Shown: positions 7,239 to 15,675, counted from the first letter of the stretch. The stretch: 34,968 nt of DNA from Candidatus Polarisedimenticolia bacterium (GCA_036001465.1 DASYUH010000092.1:1-34968), one strand, 5' to 3'. The notes: generated by a model not told the origin, from the sequence alone. Made by a program: numbers and translations.

Positions 7239-8728
7239 GGGCGGGCCGATCCCGCCGGGGGCTCGTCGAATCGCGCCTTCAGGCGTTTGGTCATCGGGCT
7301 GACCGAGACGGTCAGGACCTTCTGTTCGTTGGGCCGGAAGTCGCCCTGGATGCCGACGATGTCATCGAAGCTCTTCCCCGACACGACACGAACCTCCACG
7401 CGATGAGTGCCCGGAGCGACCCCGAGGGTCCGCATGAAACGACTCCGGCCCGAGGCGCTCCTGAGCTTCTCGTCCACAAGCGGTGAGCCGTCCAGGCGCA
7501 CTTCGATGCGCCCCGACTCGAAGCGGTGCTGCAGGGTGAGCCGAAGGCGGGCGGTCTGGGCAGCCCATCCCTCCGCCTGACCGGGAGCCCCGGCCAGCCC
7601 CGCGAGAGACCCGGCGGGCGCCGGGGACGTCAGGAGGCCGAGCGGCTGGGACCCCGATCGTCCCGCCGGTGAACGGTACAGGAGGAACGGCGCCGAGGCG
7701 AGCAGGACGAGGCAGATCAGAAAGGCGACCCAGCCGATCCCGAGGGGCGATCCGCTCGGAGCGAACAACCGCGCGAACCGGGGGGCCAGAAAGACGATGC
7801 CGCGCGATCCGACGGAGACCGGTTCCGACGCCGGACCCTTCCCATCCTCCCGCGAGACCAGCGTGGGCGGCTCCGACTGCTTCGCCGAGTCGCGCCACTG
7901 CTCCACGGCGGCCTTGAGGTCCGCGACCAGATCCTGGCAGCACCCGTAGCGATCCGAGGCAGACTTGGCCACAGCCTTGCGCAGGATCCGATCGAAGGAA
8001 GGCCGGAGCGCAGGATTCAGCTTCGAGGGAGGAGGCGGGTCGACGTTCACCACCTGGTAGGAAATGGCGGTGACGCTGTCGCCGACGAAGGGCTTCTCCC
8101 CCGTGAGGAGCTGGTACAGGATCACGCCGAGCGAGAACTGGTCGGACCTCCCGTCCACCTCCCCCCCGATCACCTGCTCGGGAGACATGTAGTTCGGCGT
8201 GCCGAAGAATTTCCCCGGGCGGGTCAGTCCGCCTGCCACGAGCCGGGCGATGCCGAAATCGAGGATTTTGGGCTGGCCACTCTCGGTCATCAGGATGTTC
8301 GCCGGCTTGATATCGCGGTGGACGACACCGTTCTCGTGGGCGTAGTCCAGGGCCTGCGCCAGCCTGTCCATGACATCGGCGACCTGCAGGAGCGGCAGGC
8401 GGCCCCCGCCGGCCAGGAGGTCGTGCAGATTGGTGCCGGTCACGTACTCCATGGCGATGTAGGCGTCCTCACCGGGCGCCTTTTCGCCCACGTCGTAGAT
8501 GGTGACAATGTGAGGGTGATTGAGCCGGCCGGCGACCTGGGCCTCGTGATAGAAGCGGTGCAGGAACTCCTCTTCTTCGTTGGGACCGAGCGGGAAGGAG
8601 AAGGCGATCGTCTTGAGAGCCACGATGCGGCCGATTCGGGGGTCGCGGGCCTTGTAGACGAGGCCCATCGACCCGCGGCCGATCTCCTCGAGGATTTCGT
8701 AGCGACCGATCGCCTTCGGCATCCCCAT
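7235..8728 (-). CDS. Membrane-anchored Hanks-type Ser/Thr protein kinase
   Basis: A 497-residue transmembrane kinase. The cytoplasmic N-terminal kinase domain (about residues 8-275) has the glycine loop GRGSMGLVYKA, Lys39 in VALK, catalytic Asp139 in HRDIKPAN, Asp157 in DFG and MSPEQ in place of APE; all key residues are present. A proline/serine-rich linker leads to one membrane span (GWVAFLICLVLLASAPFLLY, about 330-355). A periplasmic beta-rich tail follows (RIEVRLDGSPLVDE... GTHRVEVRVV), resembling a PEGA-like domain. Its substrates are unknown. It is coupled to the TPR gene by an ATGA overlap. A second ATG two codons on (8722) is an alternative start. Confidence 0.93.
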   Translation of the reverse strand: MGMPKAIGRYEILEEIGRGSMGLVYKARDPRIGRIVALKTIAFSFPLGPNEEEEFLHRFYHEAQVAGRLNHPHIVTIYDVGEKAPGEDAYIAMEYVTGTNLHDLLAGGGRLPLLQVADVMDRLAQALDYAHENGVVHRDIKPANILMTESGQPKILDFGIARLVAGGLTRPGKFFGTPNYMSPEQVIGGEVDGRSDQFSLGVILYQLLTGEKPFVGDSVTAISYQVVNVDPPPPSKLNPALRPSFDRILRKAVAKSASDRYGCCQDLVADLKAAVEQWRDSAKQSEPPTLVSREDGKGPASEPVSVGSRGIVFLAPRFARLFAPSGSPLGIGWVAFLICLVLLASAPFLLYRSPAGRSGSQPLGLLTSPAPAGSLAGLAGAPGQAEGWAAQTARLRLTLQHRFESGRIEVRLDGSPLVDEKLRSASGRSRFMRTLGVAPGTHRVEVRVVSGKSFDDIVGIQGDFRPNEQKVLTVSVSPMTKRLKARFDEPPAGSARP

Positions 8729-8831
8729 CCGCCTGCTCGACTTTCCCGGTCCCGCGTGAGCCGGGACGGCCCGAGGCCCGCGCAGTCCTCACCCCGCGCG
8801 CCGTGTTCGGCGCCCCGGGGGCACGCGCTTC

Positions 8832-8860
8832 AATATAGGCCCCGTGGCCGGTATCGGCCA
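8832..8860 (-). promoter_or_regulatory. Possible kinase promoter with palindrome
   Basis: Upstream of the kinase the minus strand has a -10-like TATATT (8837-8832) without a good -35. Where a -35 would lie is a perfect inverted repeat, TGGCCG-N4-CGGCCA (8845-8860). The repeat could be an operator covering the promoter. It could also be a hairpin ending the S41 gene transcript, whose stop codon is about 14 bases away; there is no T-run after it. The rest of the 8729-8873 gap shows nothing else I recognise. Confidence 0.4.
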
Positions 8861-8873
8861 TAGATGCGGGAGA

Positions 8874-10046
8874 TCAGGCGGCGTTCCTGTCGGCCGGTCG
8901 CGACACCCCTCGCAGGTACTCGATCGCCTTCTTCAATTGCGGATCGTCCGAATCGGTCGGTCGGCCCTCGATGGCCAGGTCGGGCTGAATCCCCTGTCCG
9001 TGCCACTCCTTGCCCGAGGGGGACTGGAGCCTTCCCGTAGCCAGGAAGATGCCGTCTCCCTGCTGCAGGGGCAGGAGAGCGCGCACGGCCCCCTCCCCCC
9101 AGGTCTTCTGGCCGACGATGGGCGCGCTCCGATCGTCGTGCAGTGCGGCGGCCAGGACCTCGCAGGCCCCGGACGTCCCTTCGTTCACCAGGACCACGAG
9201 CGGGCCGGACCAGACACGGCGCCGTCCGTCGGCCTTGTAGGCCTTGTCGCCATCGTAGCGATCGGTCACCGTCACGATCGTTCCGTCGTTGATGAACAGG
9301 CTCGCGGCGCCGATGCCTTCGGCGAGGCTATCCGACGAGCAGCCGCGCAGGTCGAGCAGGAGCCTCGCCGCGCCCCGCTTCTTGAGGCCCGCGATCGCCT
9401 GGTCCAGACGTTTCGCGTCCCCCTCCTGCAGGGCGGCGACCCGCACCACGCCGGCGTCGGGAGCCTCGAGAGTCCCGGAGGGGGCCGGCGGCGCGAGCGT
9501 GCGGCGGGTCAGCTCGATCGTCTTCCGCCCCGCGGCCGCGACCGGGCTGACATTGAGGGTCACCTTGGTCGAAGGCTTGCCGCGCAGGGCACGGGACGCC
9601 TCCCAGACCCCCATGAGTCGCGTCGATCGGCCGTCGATCATCACCACGACGTCCCCGGTCTGCATCCCGGCCTCCGCCGCGGGGGAGCCGGCCTGGACCG
9701 ACACCACCACGAGGTAGCCGCGCCGCTTCGAAAGGGTCAGCCCGGCGCCGGCCGGACCTCCGGCGTCTCCACGGAAGGCCTTTTCGTACTGGACGGGGCT
9801 CAGGTACTCGTTGACCGGATCGAGGGACTCGAGCATGCCGCGGTACGCCCCCTCCATCAGGCCGTCCAGCTGCACGGGCTGGACATAGTTGTGGACGATG
9901 AGATACAGCGCCTCGTTGAACAGCTTGAGATAGCTGTAGGTGCCCTCCACCGCAACGACTCGTCCCATCATCGCCCCGGAGACACTGAACAGGACGAGCG
10001 CCGTGGAGAGGACCAGCATCAGTTTTCTGTCGGCCGTGATCTTCAT
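8874..10046 (-). CDS. S41 (Ctp-type) family protein, catalytic dyad apparently lost
   Basis: A 390-residue exported protein with an N-terminal hydrophobic segment (LMLVLSTALVLFSVSG), a PDZ domain (about GAGLTLSKRRGY to KVTLNV) and a C-terminal S41 fold. Known Ctp proteases have GSASASE with the middle Ser as nucleophile and a Lys 25 residues later in TFGKG. Here the aligned segments read GTSGACE and TWGEG, so the nucleophile position is Gly and the Lys is Glu. It probably binds substrates or partners without the standard cleavage mechanism. The start is ATG 10046 with GGAGG just upstream; the frame opens at a TTG at 10064. It lies 14 bases after the EnvC-like gene. Confidence 0.85.
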   Translation of the reverse strand: MKITADRKLMLVLSTALVLFSVSGAMMGRVVAVEGTYSYLKLFNEALYLIVHNYVQPVQLDGLMEGAYRGMLESLDPVNEYLSPVQYEKAFRGDAGGPAGAGLTLSKRRGYLVVVSVQAGSPAAEAGMQTGDVVVMIDGRSTRLMGVWEASRALRGKPSTKVTLNVSPVAAAGRKTIELTRRTLAPPAPSGTLEAPDAGVVRVAALQEGDAKRLDQAIAGLKKRGAARLLLDLRGCSSDSLAEGIGAASLFINDGTIVTVTDRYDGDKAYKADGRRRVWSGPLVVLVNEGTSGACEVLAAALHDDRSAPIVGQKTWGEGAVRALLPLQQGDGIFLATGRLQSPSGKEWHGQGIQPDLAIEGRPTDSDDPQLKKAIEYLRGVSRPADRNAA

Positions 10047-10060
10047 CAGTCCTCCGATCT

Positions 10061-11368
10061 TCAAGGAACCCTGCGGGATTCCCGCTTGATGCGAGGTGCC
10101 GCGGGCTTGCGCTCGGCCACCCGGCCGGGCAACCCGCGCAGCCAGGCGGCCGGGTCTTCGGGCTTGCCGTCGTGACGGATCTCGAAATACAGCCCCGGCT
10201 GCTCGAACGACCCCCCGGCCCCGGAGCGCGCGATCGGATCGTCCCTCTTGACATCGTGCCCGGCGGCGACCAGACGCTCATCCACGTGACCGTAGACCGA
10301 GAGGTACCCGTCGCCATGATCGATGACGACCATCTGGCCGTACCCCTTGAACCAGTCGCTGAAGACGACCCGGCCGTCGAAGACCGCCCGAACCTCCTGG
10401 CCCGGCGCCGAGGCGATGTCGATGCCGGGGTGGGGCACGATCGTGCTGAATCGCGGGTGGCGCATGTTGCCGAAGGGGACCGCCAGGCGGCCGCGCGCCG
10501 GCCAGTCGAGCAATCCGCGGAAGCGGGCGAACCCCAGGGACGGCACGCCGGCCGAGGCATCGGGACGGGCGAGGCGATCCAGGAGGGAGCGGATGTCCTG
10601 CTCCACCTGCAGGAGATCGCCCAGCATCTCTTTCTGAAGCGACTGCCGTCGCTGCAGCCCCGCCAGGATCGACTGCTTGCTGCCCCGCGCCTGCCTCAGA
10701 TCCCGGGACTTCCCGTGCAGCGCCGCCTGGAGGGCGCGCAGCGAGGCGTCCTTGCCCTCCAGATCGGCGAGCACCTCGTCCAGGCGGGCGCGGTCCGCCC
10801 GATAGTCCTCGACGCGCCGTGCCTCGGAGAGGCTCAGCGCCTCGATCGATCGGTAGCCCGCGGCGATCTGGGCAGGGGCCGAGGCGGCCGTCACCACACG
10901 CAGGTACCTCGCCGGTCCGATCTTGTACGTCTCCCGCAGGTAGCCCCGCAGCTCCTCCTCGGTCCTGGCCAGTTTCTGTTCCAGGGTCAGTGCCTCCAGG
11001 CGGGCCAGCCGCTCGCGCTCGGCGGTGCGCCCGAGCTCGTCCTTGAGCGACTCCGCCTCGCGCGACAGGAGCGCCATCCTGAGATCGAGCTCCTCGATCG
11101 AGTCGAGGACGGAGCCGGCGCTCGCCTCGGCCTCCACCAGGCGAACCTTGAGCTCCTCGATCTCACGCCGCACGCGATCGAGTCGCCCTTCCTCCTCCTG
11201 CCGGCGGATCTCCTTGAGACGGGAGGCATCGTCCTCCGGCGCGGCCCCGACGGGCGCCGGATTCACCGCACCGCACAGGGCCAGCGCCAGGAACCCCTCC
11301 ACCAGGAGCCTGCCCGGCCCAATACTCGGCCAGCCTCCTGGCCTCTCAGCGTGCGAGCGAGCGTCCAT
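10061..11368 (-). CDS. envC: EnvC-like murein hydrolase activator (LytM/M23 domain)
   Basis: A 435-residue exported protein. A signal segment (LLVEGFLALALCGAV) is followed by a long coiled coil (about residues 50-265, rich in Glu, Arg, Leu) and a C-terminal LytM domain: HPGIDIASAPGQEV, VFSDWFKGYGQMVVIDHG, YGHVDERLVAAG, GLYFEIR. True M23 endopeptidases end with an HxH zinc motif (HLHFE). Here it is GLYFE, as in EnvC, which has no hydrolase activity and instead switches on amidases for daughter-cell separation. HxxxD of the first motif is retained. ATG 11368 is chosen with GGAGG six bases before it; it overlaps the upstream gene's end by 23 bases. Confidence 0.87.
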   Translation of the reverse strand: MDARSHAERPGGWPSIGPGRLLVEGFLALALCGAVNPAPVGAAPEDDASRLKEIRRQEEEGRLDRVRREIEELKVRLVEAEASAGSVLDSIEELDLRMALLSREAESLKDELGRTAERERLARLEALTLEQKLARTEEELRGYLRETYKIGPARYLRVVTAASAPAQIAAGYRSIEALSLSEARRVEDYRADRARLDEVLADLEGKDASLRALQAALHGKSRDLRQARGSKQSILAGLQRRQSLQKEMLGDLLQVEQDIRSLLDRLARPDASAGVPSLGFARFRGLLDWPARGRLAVPFGNMRHPRFSTIVPHPGIDIASAPGQEVRAVFDGRVVFSDWFKGYGQMVVIDHGDGYLSVYGHVDERLVAAGHDVKRDDPIARSGAGGSFEQPGLYFEIRHDGKPEDPAAWLRGLPGRVAERKPAAPRIKRESRRVP

Positions 11369-13613
11369 CGATTCCTCCGACCGGCGGCACTCCGAGCAGC
11401 GCCAGGACCGTCGGGTAGATGTCGGCGATCCCGGGGGCGCCGAGCGCCAGCGGGGCACTGCTGAACAGCACTCCCGGCACCAGGGCCGGGTCGTTGGAGC
11501 AGTGGTCTCCGCTCCAGGCCTTCAAGTTGTCCTCGAACACCTGCGGCGGCACCTCACCGAGGGCGGTCTGCCAGCCGATCCTGTAGTGCGCGGTGTTGGC
11601 GGCCCGGAGATCCGGGATCAGCCGCGGGTCGAATCCGGAGTAGATCTCCTCCCGGCGGTAGACGCGCGCCACGGGCTTCTCTCCTGTTTCAGGATCGACG
11701 AGGTCCTCGAGCTTCCGGGCGATCGAGGTGCGCGTCTCTTCGTAGTCGCGCCCGGGGACCACGCTCCCCTGCGGCTCCCTCCCCATGAGGTTGATGTAGA
11801 TGTTGCCGAGCCCCATGGCGTACGCCCGCGTGCGCGACCAGTCCACATAGCGGAAGAACTCCCCCAGCTCCCCCTTGTCGAACAGGTCCTCGAGGGTCTT
11901 CCCTCCGGTCGAAGTCCCCTCCTTCAGGGTCATGAATCCGTTCTTGACCAGCCAGGTGTTGTAATTGATCCCCCTGCGGAACGACGCGAAGCCGTGGTCG
12001 GAGCACACGAAGAGGGCGGTCTTGGGCCCGATTCTCTGCATGGCCTCGCCTACGATCCGGTCCATGCGCTCGTACGACCGGGGAATCTCCTCCGCGTACA
12101 GCGCCGCCAGTCGGGCGTCGAAGAGCGGATGTCCTGGATCATGGAGCCGCCAGAGCATGTGTCCCACGCGATCGGTGAAGTCGAACACCTGGACGTAGAG
12201 GCGGTCCTCCCCGGTCTCGAGGAACCGCCGCATCATTTCGTCCTGCTTGGCGACCGTGGCCTCCATGTCCTCCAGGAAGTGCTTCTCATCGGTCAGCCCG
12301 GACGGCAGCGACCAGGTGTCGATCGGCCAGCCGAGAGTCTTGAACAGCCCGAACTCCCGGACCAGGTCGCCCGCGAAGGCGCGCGGCCGGGTGAACGGCA
12401 CCGGCTGGCTCTGTGGATGGAAGTTCAGCGGCGAGGCGTAGAGCCGCAGCTCGGGCGAGAGCGACAGGAGCTTGAAGCGGATGATTCCCGTCAGTCCGGC
12501 CACGCGGTCCACCACCGGGTTGACCGGAATCGGTACCACGAACCAGTCACTCCAGGATCCGGGGCGGAGGGTCTGGCGCGCCCCGGCCAGTTCAATGCTG
12601 GCGCTGTCGCCCGTGGCCTCGATCCGGAACGGCACGTCGAGTCGGCGCGCCACACCCCGCTCCGCCAGGCGCTTCTCCGCTTCCGAACGTGCCTGCGAGC
12701 GCGCCGCTCCCTCCAGGCCGCGGGTCGCGTCCTCCACCACGTAATCGTAGAACGGCTGGTTGAGGGGGCCGAAGATGACCGTGTCGATCGTGCCGCGCTT
12801 CGCCTTCAGGCGGACGATTTCCACGCTGAACTGGTTGTCCTTGAGCGCCAGCGCTTCGTCCGAGGTGTAGTACGACGGCGATCCGATGCGCCCGCGCATG
12901 TCGGGAACTCCGAGGCCGGACAGCATCCACTCGTTGTGATGGTCCTCGGCGGGAAACGTCGTCGGCACGTTCATGATCTTCACCCGCAGCCCCGCATCGG
13001 CCGCGGCGGTCCAGAAAGGCTCTCCCTTGCGTGGATTGATCGCGGTCGGCACCTCGTGGGGCAGGTAGCGGATCGACACGAGCGCCAGTCCTGCACCGGA
13101 CGCGACCGCGACCAGGGCCGCCCCCGCGAGCGCCGATGAGAATCGGCGCCGCACCACGTAGACCGCGATCAGGGCGAGGCTGCCCGCGACGCCGCCGCCC
13201 ATCAAGCCGAGAATCAGGGGGTTCCTCGCGCCGAAGAGGAGGGGCTTCCGTCCGACCTTGATCATGGCGAACTCGGGAAGGTACGTCCCCTCGGTGCGAC
13301 GCAGGAAGTCGAAGATCTCGGTCCGGCCGGGATTGAGGCCCGTGGTGAACGAAGCCCAGGACACCGGCGTCTGCGGCGGATTCGTCGGGCGGAGCGGCGC
13401 GTAGGACCCCTGGGCGCGCAGGCGCGACAGGTTGGGAAGCCGGCCCTCGGCCATGTAGTGCTCGACCAGATTGGCGTCCGCACCGTCGAATCCCAGAATG
13501 ACGACCTTCTCGAACGGGGTCGCGGCGCAGAGGATCGGCGCGAGCATCAGGATCAGGCGCAGCCACGTCGTGCTCGATGGTCTGGACCGTTCCTTAGAGG
13601 GGCGCGACTCCAA
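11346..13613 (-). CDS. Alkaline-phosphatase-superfamily membrane phosphodiesterase (predicted)
   Basis: A protein of about 755 residues of the type I phosphodiesterase/nucleotide pyrophosphatase kind. Metal and nucleophile motifs are visible: ILGFDGAD, NPPQTPVSWASFTTGLNPG (Thr82 probable nucleophile), FDFTDRVGHMLWRLHD, FVCSDHGF and GDHCSND. Two hydrophobic helices (NPLILGLMGGGVAGSLALIAV and SALAGAALVAVASGAGLALV) sit inside the domain after the nucleophile block. A signal-like segment (LRLILMLAPILCAA) comes first. The start is uncertain. TTG 13613 has GGAGG nine bases upstream; a GTG at 13658 lies two bases after the predicted transcription start and would be almost leaderless. The substrate is unknown. 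It is first in an operon with the EnvC-like and S41 genes. Confidence 0.83.
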   Translation of the reverse strand: MESRPSKERSRPSSTTWLRLILMLAPILCAATPFEKVVILGFDGADANLVEHYMAEGRLPNLSRLRAQGSYAPLRPTNPPQTPVSWASFTTGLNPGRTEIFDFLRRTEGTYLPEFAMIKVGRKPLLFGARNPLILGLMGGGVAGSLALIAVYVVRRRFSSALAGAALVAVASGAGLALVSIRYLPHEVPTAINPRKGEPFWTAAADAGLRVKIMNVPTTFPAEDHHNEWMLSGLGVPDMRGRIGSPSYYTSDEALALKDNQFSVEIVRLKAKRGTIDTVIFGPLNQPFYDYVVEDATRGLEGAARSQARSEAEKRLAERGVARRLDVPFRIEATGDSASIELAGARQTLRPGSWSDWFVVPIPVNPVVDRVAGLTGIIRFKLLSLSPELRLYASPLNFHPQSQPVPFTRPRAFAGDLVREFGLFKTLGWPIDTWSLPSGLTDEKHFLEDMEATVAKQDEMMRRFLETGEDRLYVQVFDFTDRVGHMLWRLHDPGHPLFDARLAALYAEEIPRSYERMDRIVGEAMQRIGPKTALFVCSDHGFASFRRGINYNTWLVKNGFMTLKEGTSTGGKTLEDLFDKGELGEFFRYVDWSRTRAYAMGLGNIYINLMGREPQGSVVPGRDYEETRTSIARKLEDLVDPETGEKPVARVYRREEIYSGFDPRLIPDLRAANTAHYRIGWQTALGEVPPQVFEDNLKAWSGDHCSNDPALVPGVLFSSAPLALGAPGIADIYPTVLALLGVPPVGGIDGRSLAR

Positions 13614-13666
13614 AACGGAGATCCTCCGACGGGTCAATGAGATACCGCGTGGCTGCACAGGGGCAA

Positions 13667-13695
13667 ATTATAGGTTAAAAAGTTTGACCCTTCAA
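13667..13695 (-). promoter_or_regulatory. Sigma-70-type promoter for the phosphatase/EnvC/S41 operon
   Basis: On the minus strand TTGAAG (13695-13690), a 17-base spacer and a perfect TATAAT (13672-13667). The expected transcript starts near 13660, about 47 bases before the TTG start with its ribosome-binding site. Confidence 0.7.
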
Positions 13696-13697
13696 CG

Positions 13698-13726
13698 TTG
13701 ATCCCCCGCGGCGATTCCGCTAATAT
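13698..13726 (+). promoter_or_regulatory. Sigma-70-type promoter for anmK
   Basis: On the plus strand TTGATC (13698-13703), a 17-base spacer and TAATAT (13721-13726). The transcript would start near 13733, giving anmK a leader of about 64 bases. The two divergent -35 boxes here are only two bases apart. Confidence 0.55.
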
Positions 13727-13796
13727 CGCGCCGCCAGTTCGCGGTGCCGCGGCGCTAAGTTCATACACTCCTTGATGTTCCATGTGAGACCACGTC

Positions 13797-14987
13797 ATGC
13801 TCGAAAAGCTTGCCGGAAAGCCGGAAAAACTGGTGGTGGGAGTCATGTCGGGCACGTCGGCCGACGGGGTGGACGCCGCTCTGGTCCAGCTTCGGGGGAG
13901 CGGCGAGCAGCTGACGTGGCGCTTCCTGCGCCACGAGACCCTCCATTACTCGCTCAAGGTGCGCGATTTGATCCTGCGCTGCTGCGATCCTGCGGGGGGG
14001 GACGCGGCGTCACTGTGCCGGCTCAATGTGCTCCTCGGGGAGCTGTTCGCCCGCGCCGTGCAGCACGTCGCCCAGAAGGCCGGTGTCGATCCGACCTCCA
14101 TCGATCTCGTCGGCTCGCACGGCCAGACGGTGCGGCACCTGCCGGTGCCGGTCACCATGACCGGCATCCCGGTGCGGGGCACTCTCCAGGTCGGCGAGCC
14201 GGCGGTCATCGCCGAACGGACCGGGATCACGACGGTGGCCAGTTTCCGGGCGCGTGACATGGCCGCGGGCGGGCAGGGCTCGCCCGTTGTCTCGTTCGTG
14301 GACTTCCTTCTGTTCCGCAACCGATCACGCGGCCGGCTCGTCCTGAACATCGGCGGGGTGGCCTCTCTCACGGCGATTCCCGCGAGCGCTCCCGCGGATC
14401 GCGTGGTCGGCTTCGACACGGGACCGGGGAACATGGTGATCGACGGCCTGGTCTCGCACATGACCGGCGGCCGCGAATCGTTCGACCACGGAGGGCGCTA
14501 CGCGCGTGGCGGCCGCTCCTCGGACGACCTCCTCGCGCGGCTTCTCGATCATCCCTACCTGCTCCTGCCGCCTCCGAAGTCCTGCGGCCGCGAGGAATTC
14601 GGCCGCCCGCTCCTCGACAGCATCCTGAAGGACAGCGGCGCTCTCCCGCCCAAGGACCTCGTGGCCACACTGACCCGCTTCACCGCGGAATCGATCGCCT
14701 TCGCCTGCCGGCGGTTCGTGATGCCGCACAACGTGTACGAGGAGGCGATCGTCTCGGGGGGCGGAGCGCGCAACGATTTCCTCATGGAGCAGCTGCGCTC
14801 GGCCATCCCCGAGCTGTCGATCAAGCAGAGCGACGAGTACGGACTGCCGGCGGGCGCCAAGGAGGCGGTGGCCTTCGCCATCCTGGCGAACGAGACGCTG
14901 CACGGCCACCCCGGGAACCTGCCCTCCGCGACGGGCGCCACCCGCCCCGTGGTCCTGGGCACCATCGTCCCGGGGCGGCTCTCATGA
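13797..14987 (+). CDS. anmK: Anhydro-N-acetylmuramic acid kinase
   Basis: Converts anhydro-MurNAc from peptidoglycan turnover to MurNAc 6-phosphate, using ATP and opening the anhydro ring, in cell-wall recycling. The 396-residue protein has the family blocks GVMSGTSADGVDAALV, DLVGSHGQTVRHLP, LQVGEPAVIAE, RLVLNIGGVASLT, VGFDTGPGNMVID and IVSGGGARNDFLMEQL. Length is near the usual 370-390. The ATG at 13797 is the first in frame; the ribosome-binding site is weak. It converges with tsaC eight bases after its stop. It faces, across a divergent promoter, an operon with an EnvC-like protein, so cell-wall functions flank both sides. Confidence 0.95.
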   Translation: MLEKLAGKPEKLVVGVMSGTSADGVDAALVQLRGSGEQLTWRFLRHETLHYSLKVRDLILRCCDPAGGDAASLCRLNVLLGELFARAVQHVAQKAGVDPTSIDLVGSHGQTVRHLPVPVTMTGIPVRGTLQVGEPAVIAERTGITTVASFRARDMAAGGQGSPVVSFVDFLLFRNRSRGRLVLNIGGVASLTAIPASAPADRVVGFDTGPGNMVIDGLVSHMTGGRESFDHGGRYARGGRSSDDLLARLLDHPYLLLPPPKSCGREEFGRPLLDSILKDSGALPPKDLVATLTRFTAESIAFACRRFVMPHNVYEEAIVSGGGARNDFLMEQLRSAIPELSIKQSDEYGLPAGAKEAVAFAILANETLHGHPGNLPSATGATRPVVLGTIVPGRLS

Positions 14988-14995
14988 AGCGGCAA

Positions 14996-15640
14996 TCAAC
15001 CGAGGCGGCGGGCGAGCACCTCTTCGATCGCGGACAGAGGCACGGCGCCGGAGCGCACGACCCGGGGTGGATCGGCCGACAGGTCGAGTACGGTCGAGGC
15101 ATGGCCGCCCGAGGTCGCGCCGCCGTCCAGGACGAGCGCGACGTCCTCTCCCAGAGCCTCGCTGACCTCCAAGGCGGTCTGGGGAGCCGGCCGACCCGAT
15201 CGGTTCGCGCTCGTCGCCACGATCGCCGACCCGAAGGCGCCCGCCAGCGCCGCCGCGACCGGATGCGGCGAGATCCGGATCCCGATCGTGCGTCCGTTGG
15301 CGAGCAGGAGCGGCGGGAGCGACGGCGAGGCCATGAGAACGAGAGTCAACGCACCCGGCCAGAAGGCCGTGGCGAGGCGCTCGGCCGTCTCGGGGAGCCC
15401 GCTCACGCAGTCCAGGACCGATGGCCGGTCGGCGGCGATCAGCGGCAGGGCCAGGCGCTCCGGCCTCCCCTTGGCGGCGAACACCGCCTCGACGGCCCGT
15501 GGGCTTCGCGGGTCGGCGCCCAGGCCGTAGAACGTCTCCGTCGGATAGGCCACGAGCCTTCCCTCCCGGAGGAGAGCGACCGCCCGATGGATGAGGGCGG
15601 GATCCGGGTGCTGCGGGTCGATCCGTTGCGACTCGCTCAT
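14996..15640 (-). CDS. tsaC: L-threonylcarbamoyladenylate synthase (YrdC/Sua5 domain)
   Basis: Makes threonylcarbamoyl-AMP from threonine, bicarbonate and ATP, the first step of the t6A37 modification of ANN-decoding tRNAs. The 214-residue protein is a single YrdC domain: LREGRLVAYPTETFYGLGAD, AAKGRPERLALPLI, FWPGALTLVL, GIRISPHPVA, IVATSANRSGRP and the end VRSGAVP. It lacks the extra Sua5 C-terminal domain. ATG 15640 has GGGGGA six bases upstream. It is convergent with anmK and divergent from the methyltransferase gene. Confidence 0.94.
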   Translation of the reverse strand: MSESQRIDPQHPDPALIHRAVALLREGRLVAYPTETFYGLGADPRSPRAVEAVFAAKGRPERLALPLIAADRPSVLDCVSGLPETAERLATAFWPGALTLVLMASPSLPPLLLANGRTIGIRISPHPVAAALAGAFGSAIVATSANRSGRPAPQTALEVSEALGEDVALVLDGGATSGGHASTVLDLSADPPRVVRSGAVPLSAIEEVLARRLG

Positions 15641-15675
15641 GCCATGTCCCCCGTGATGTTCGAGGTGTGGGATCG

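Noticed and set aside
11025-13139. A 704-codon open frame antisense to the EnvC-like and phosphatase genes
   Set aside because: It spans two real genes, has no recognisable motif and is explained by third-position GC bias on the opposite strand.
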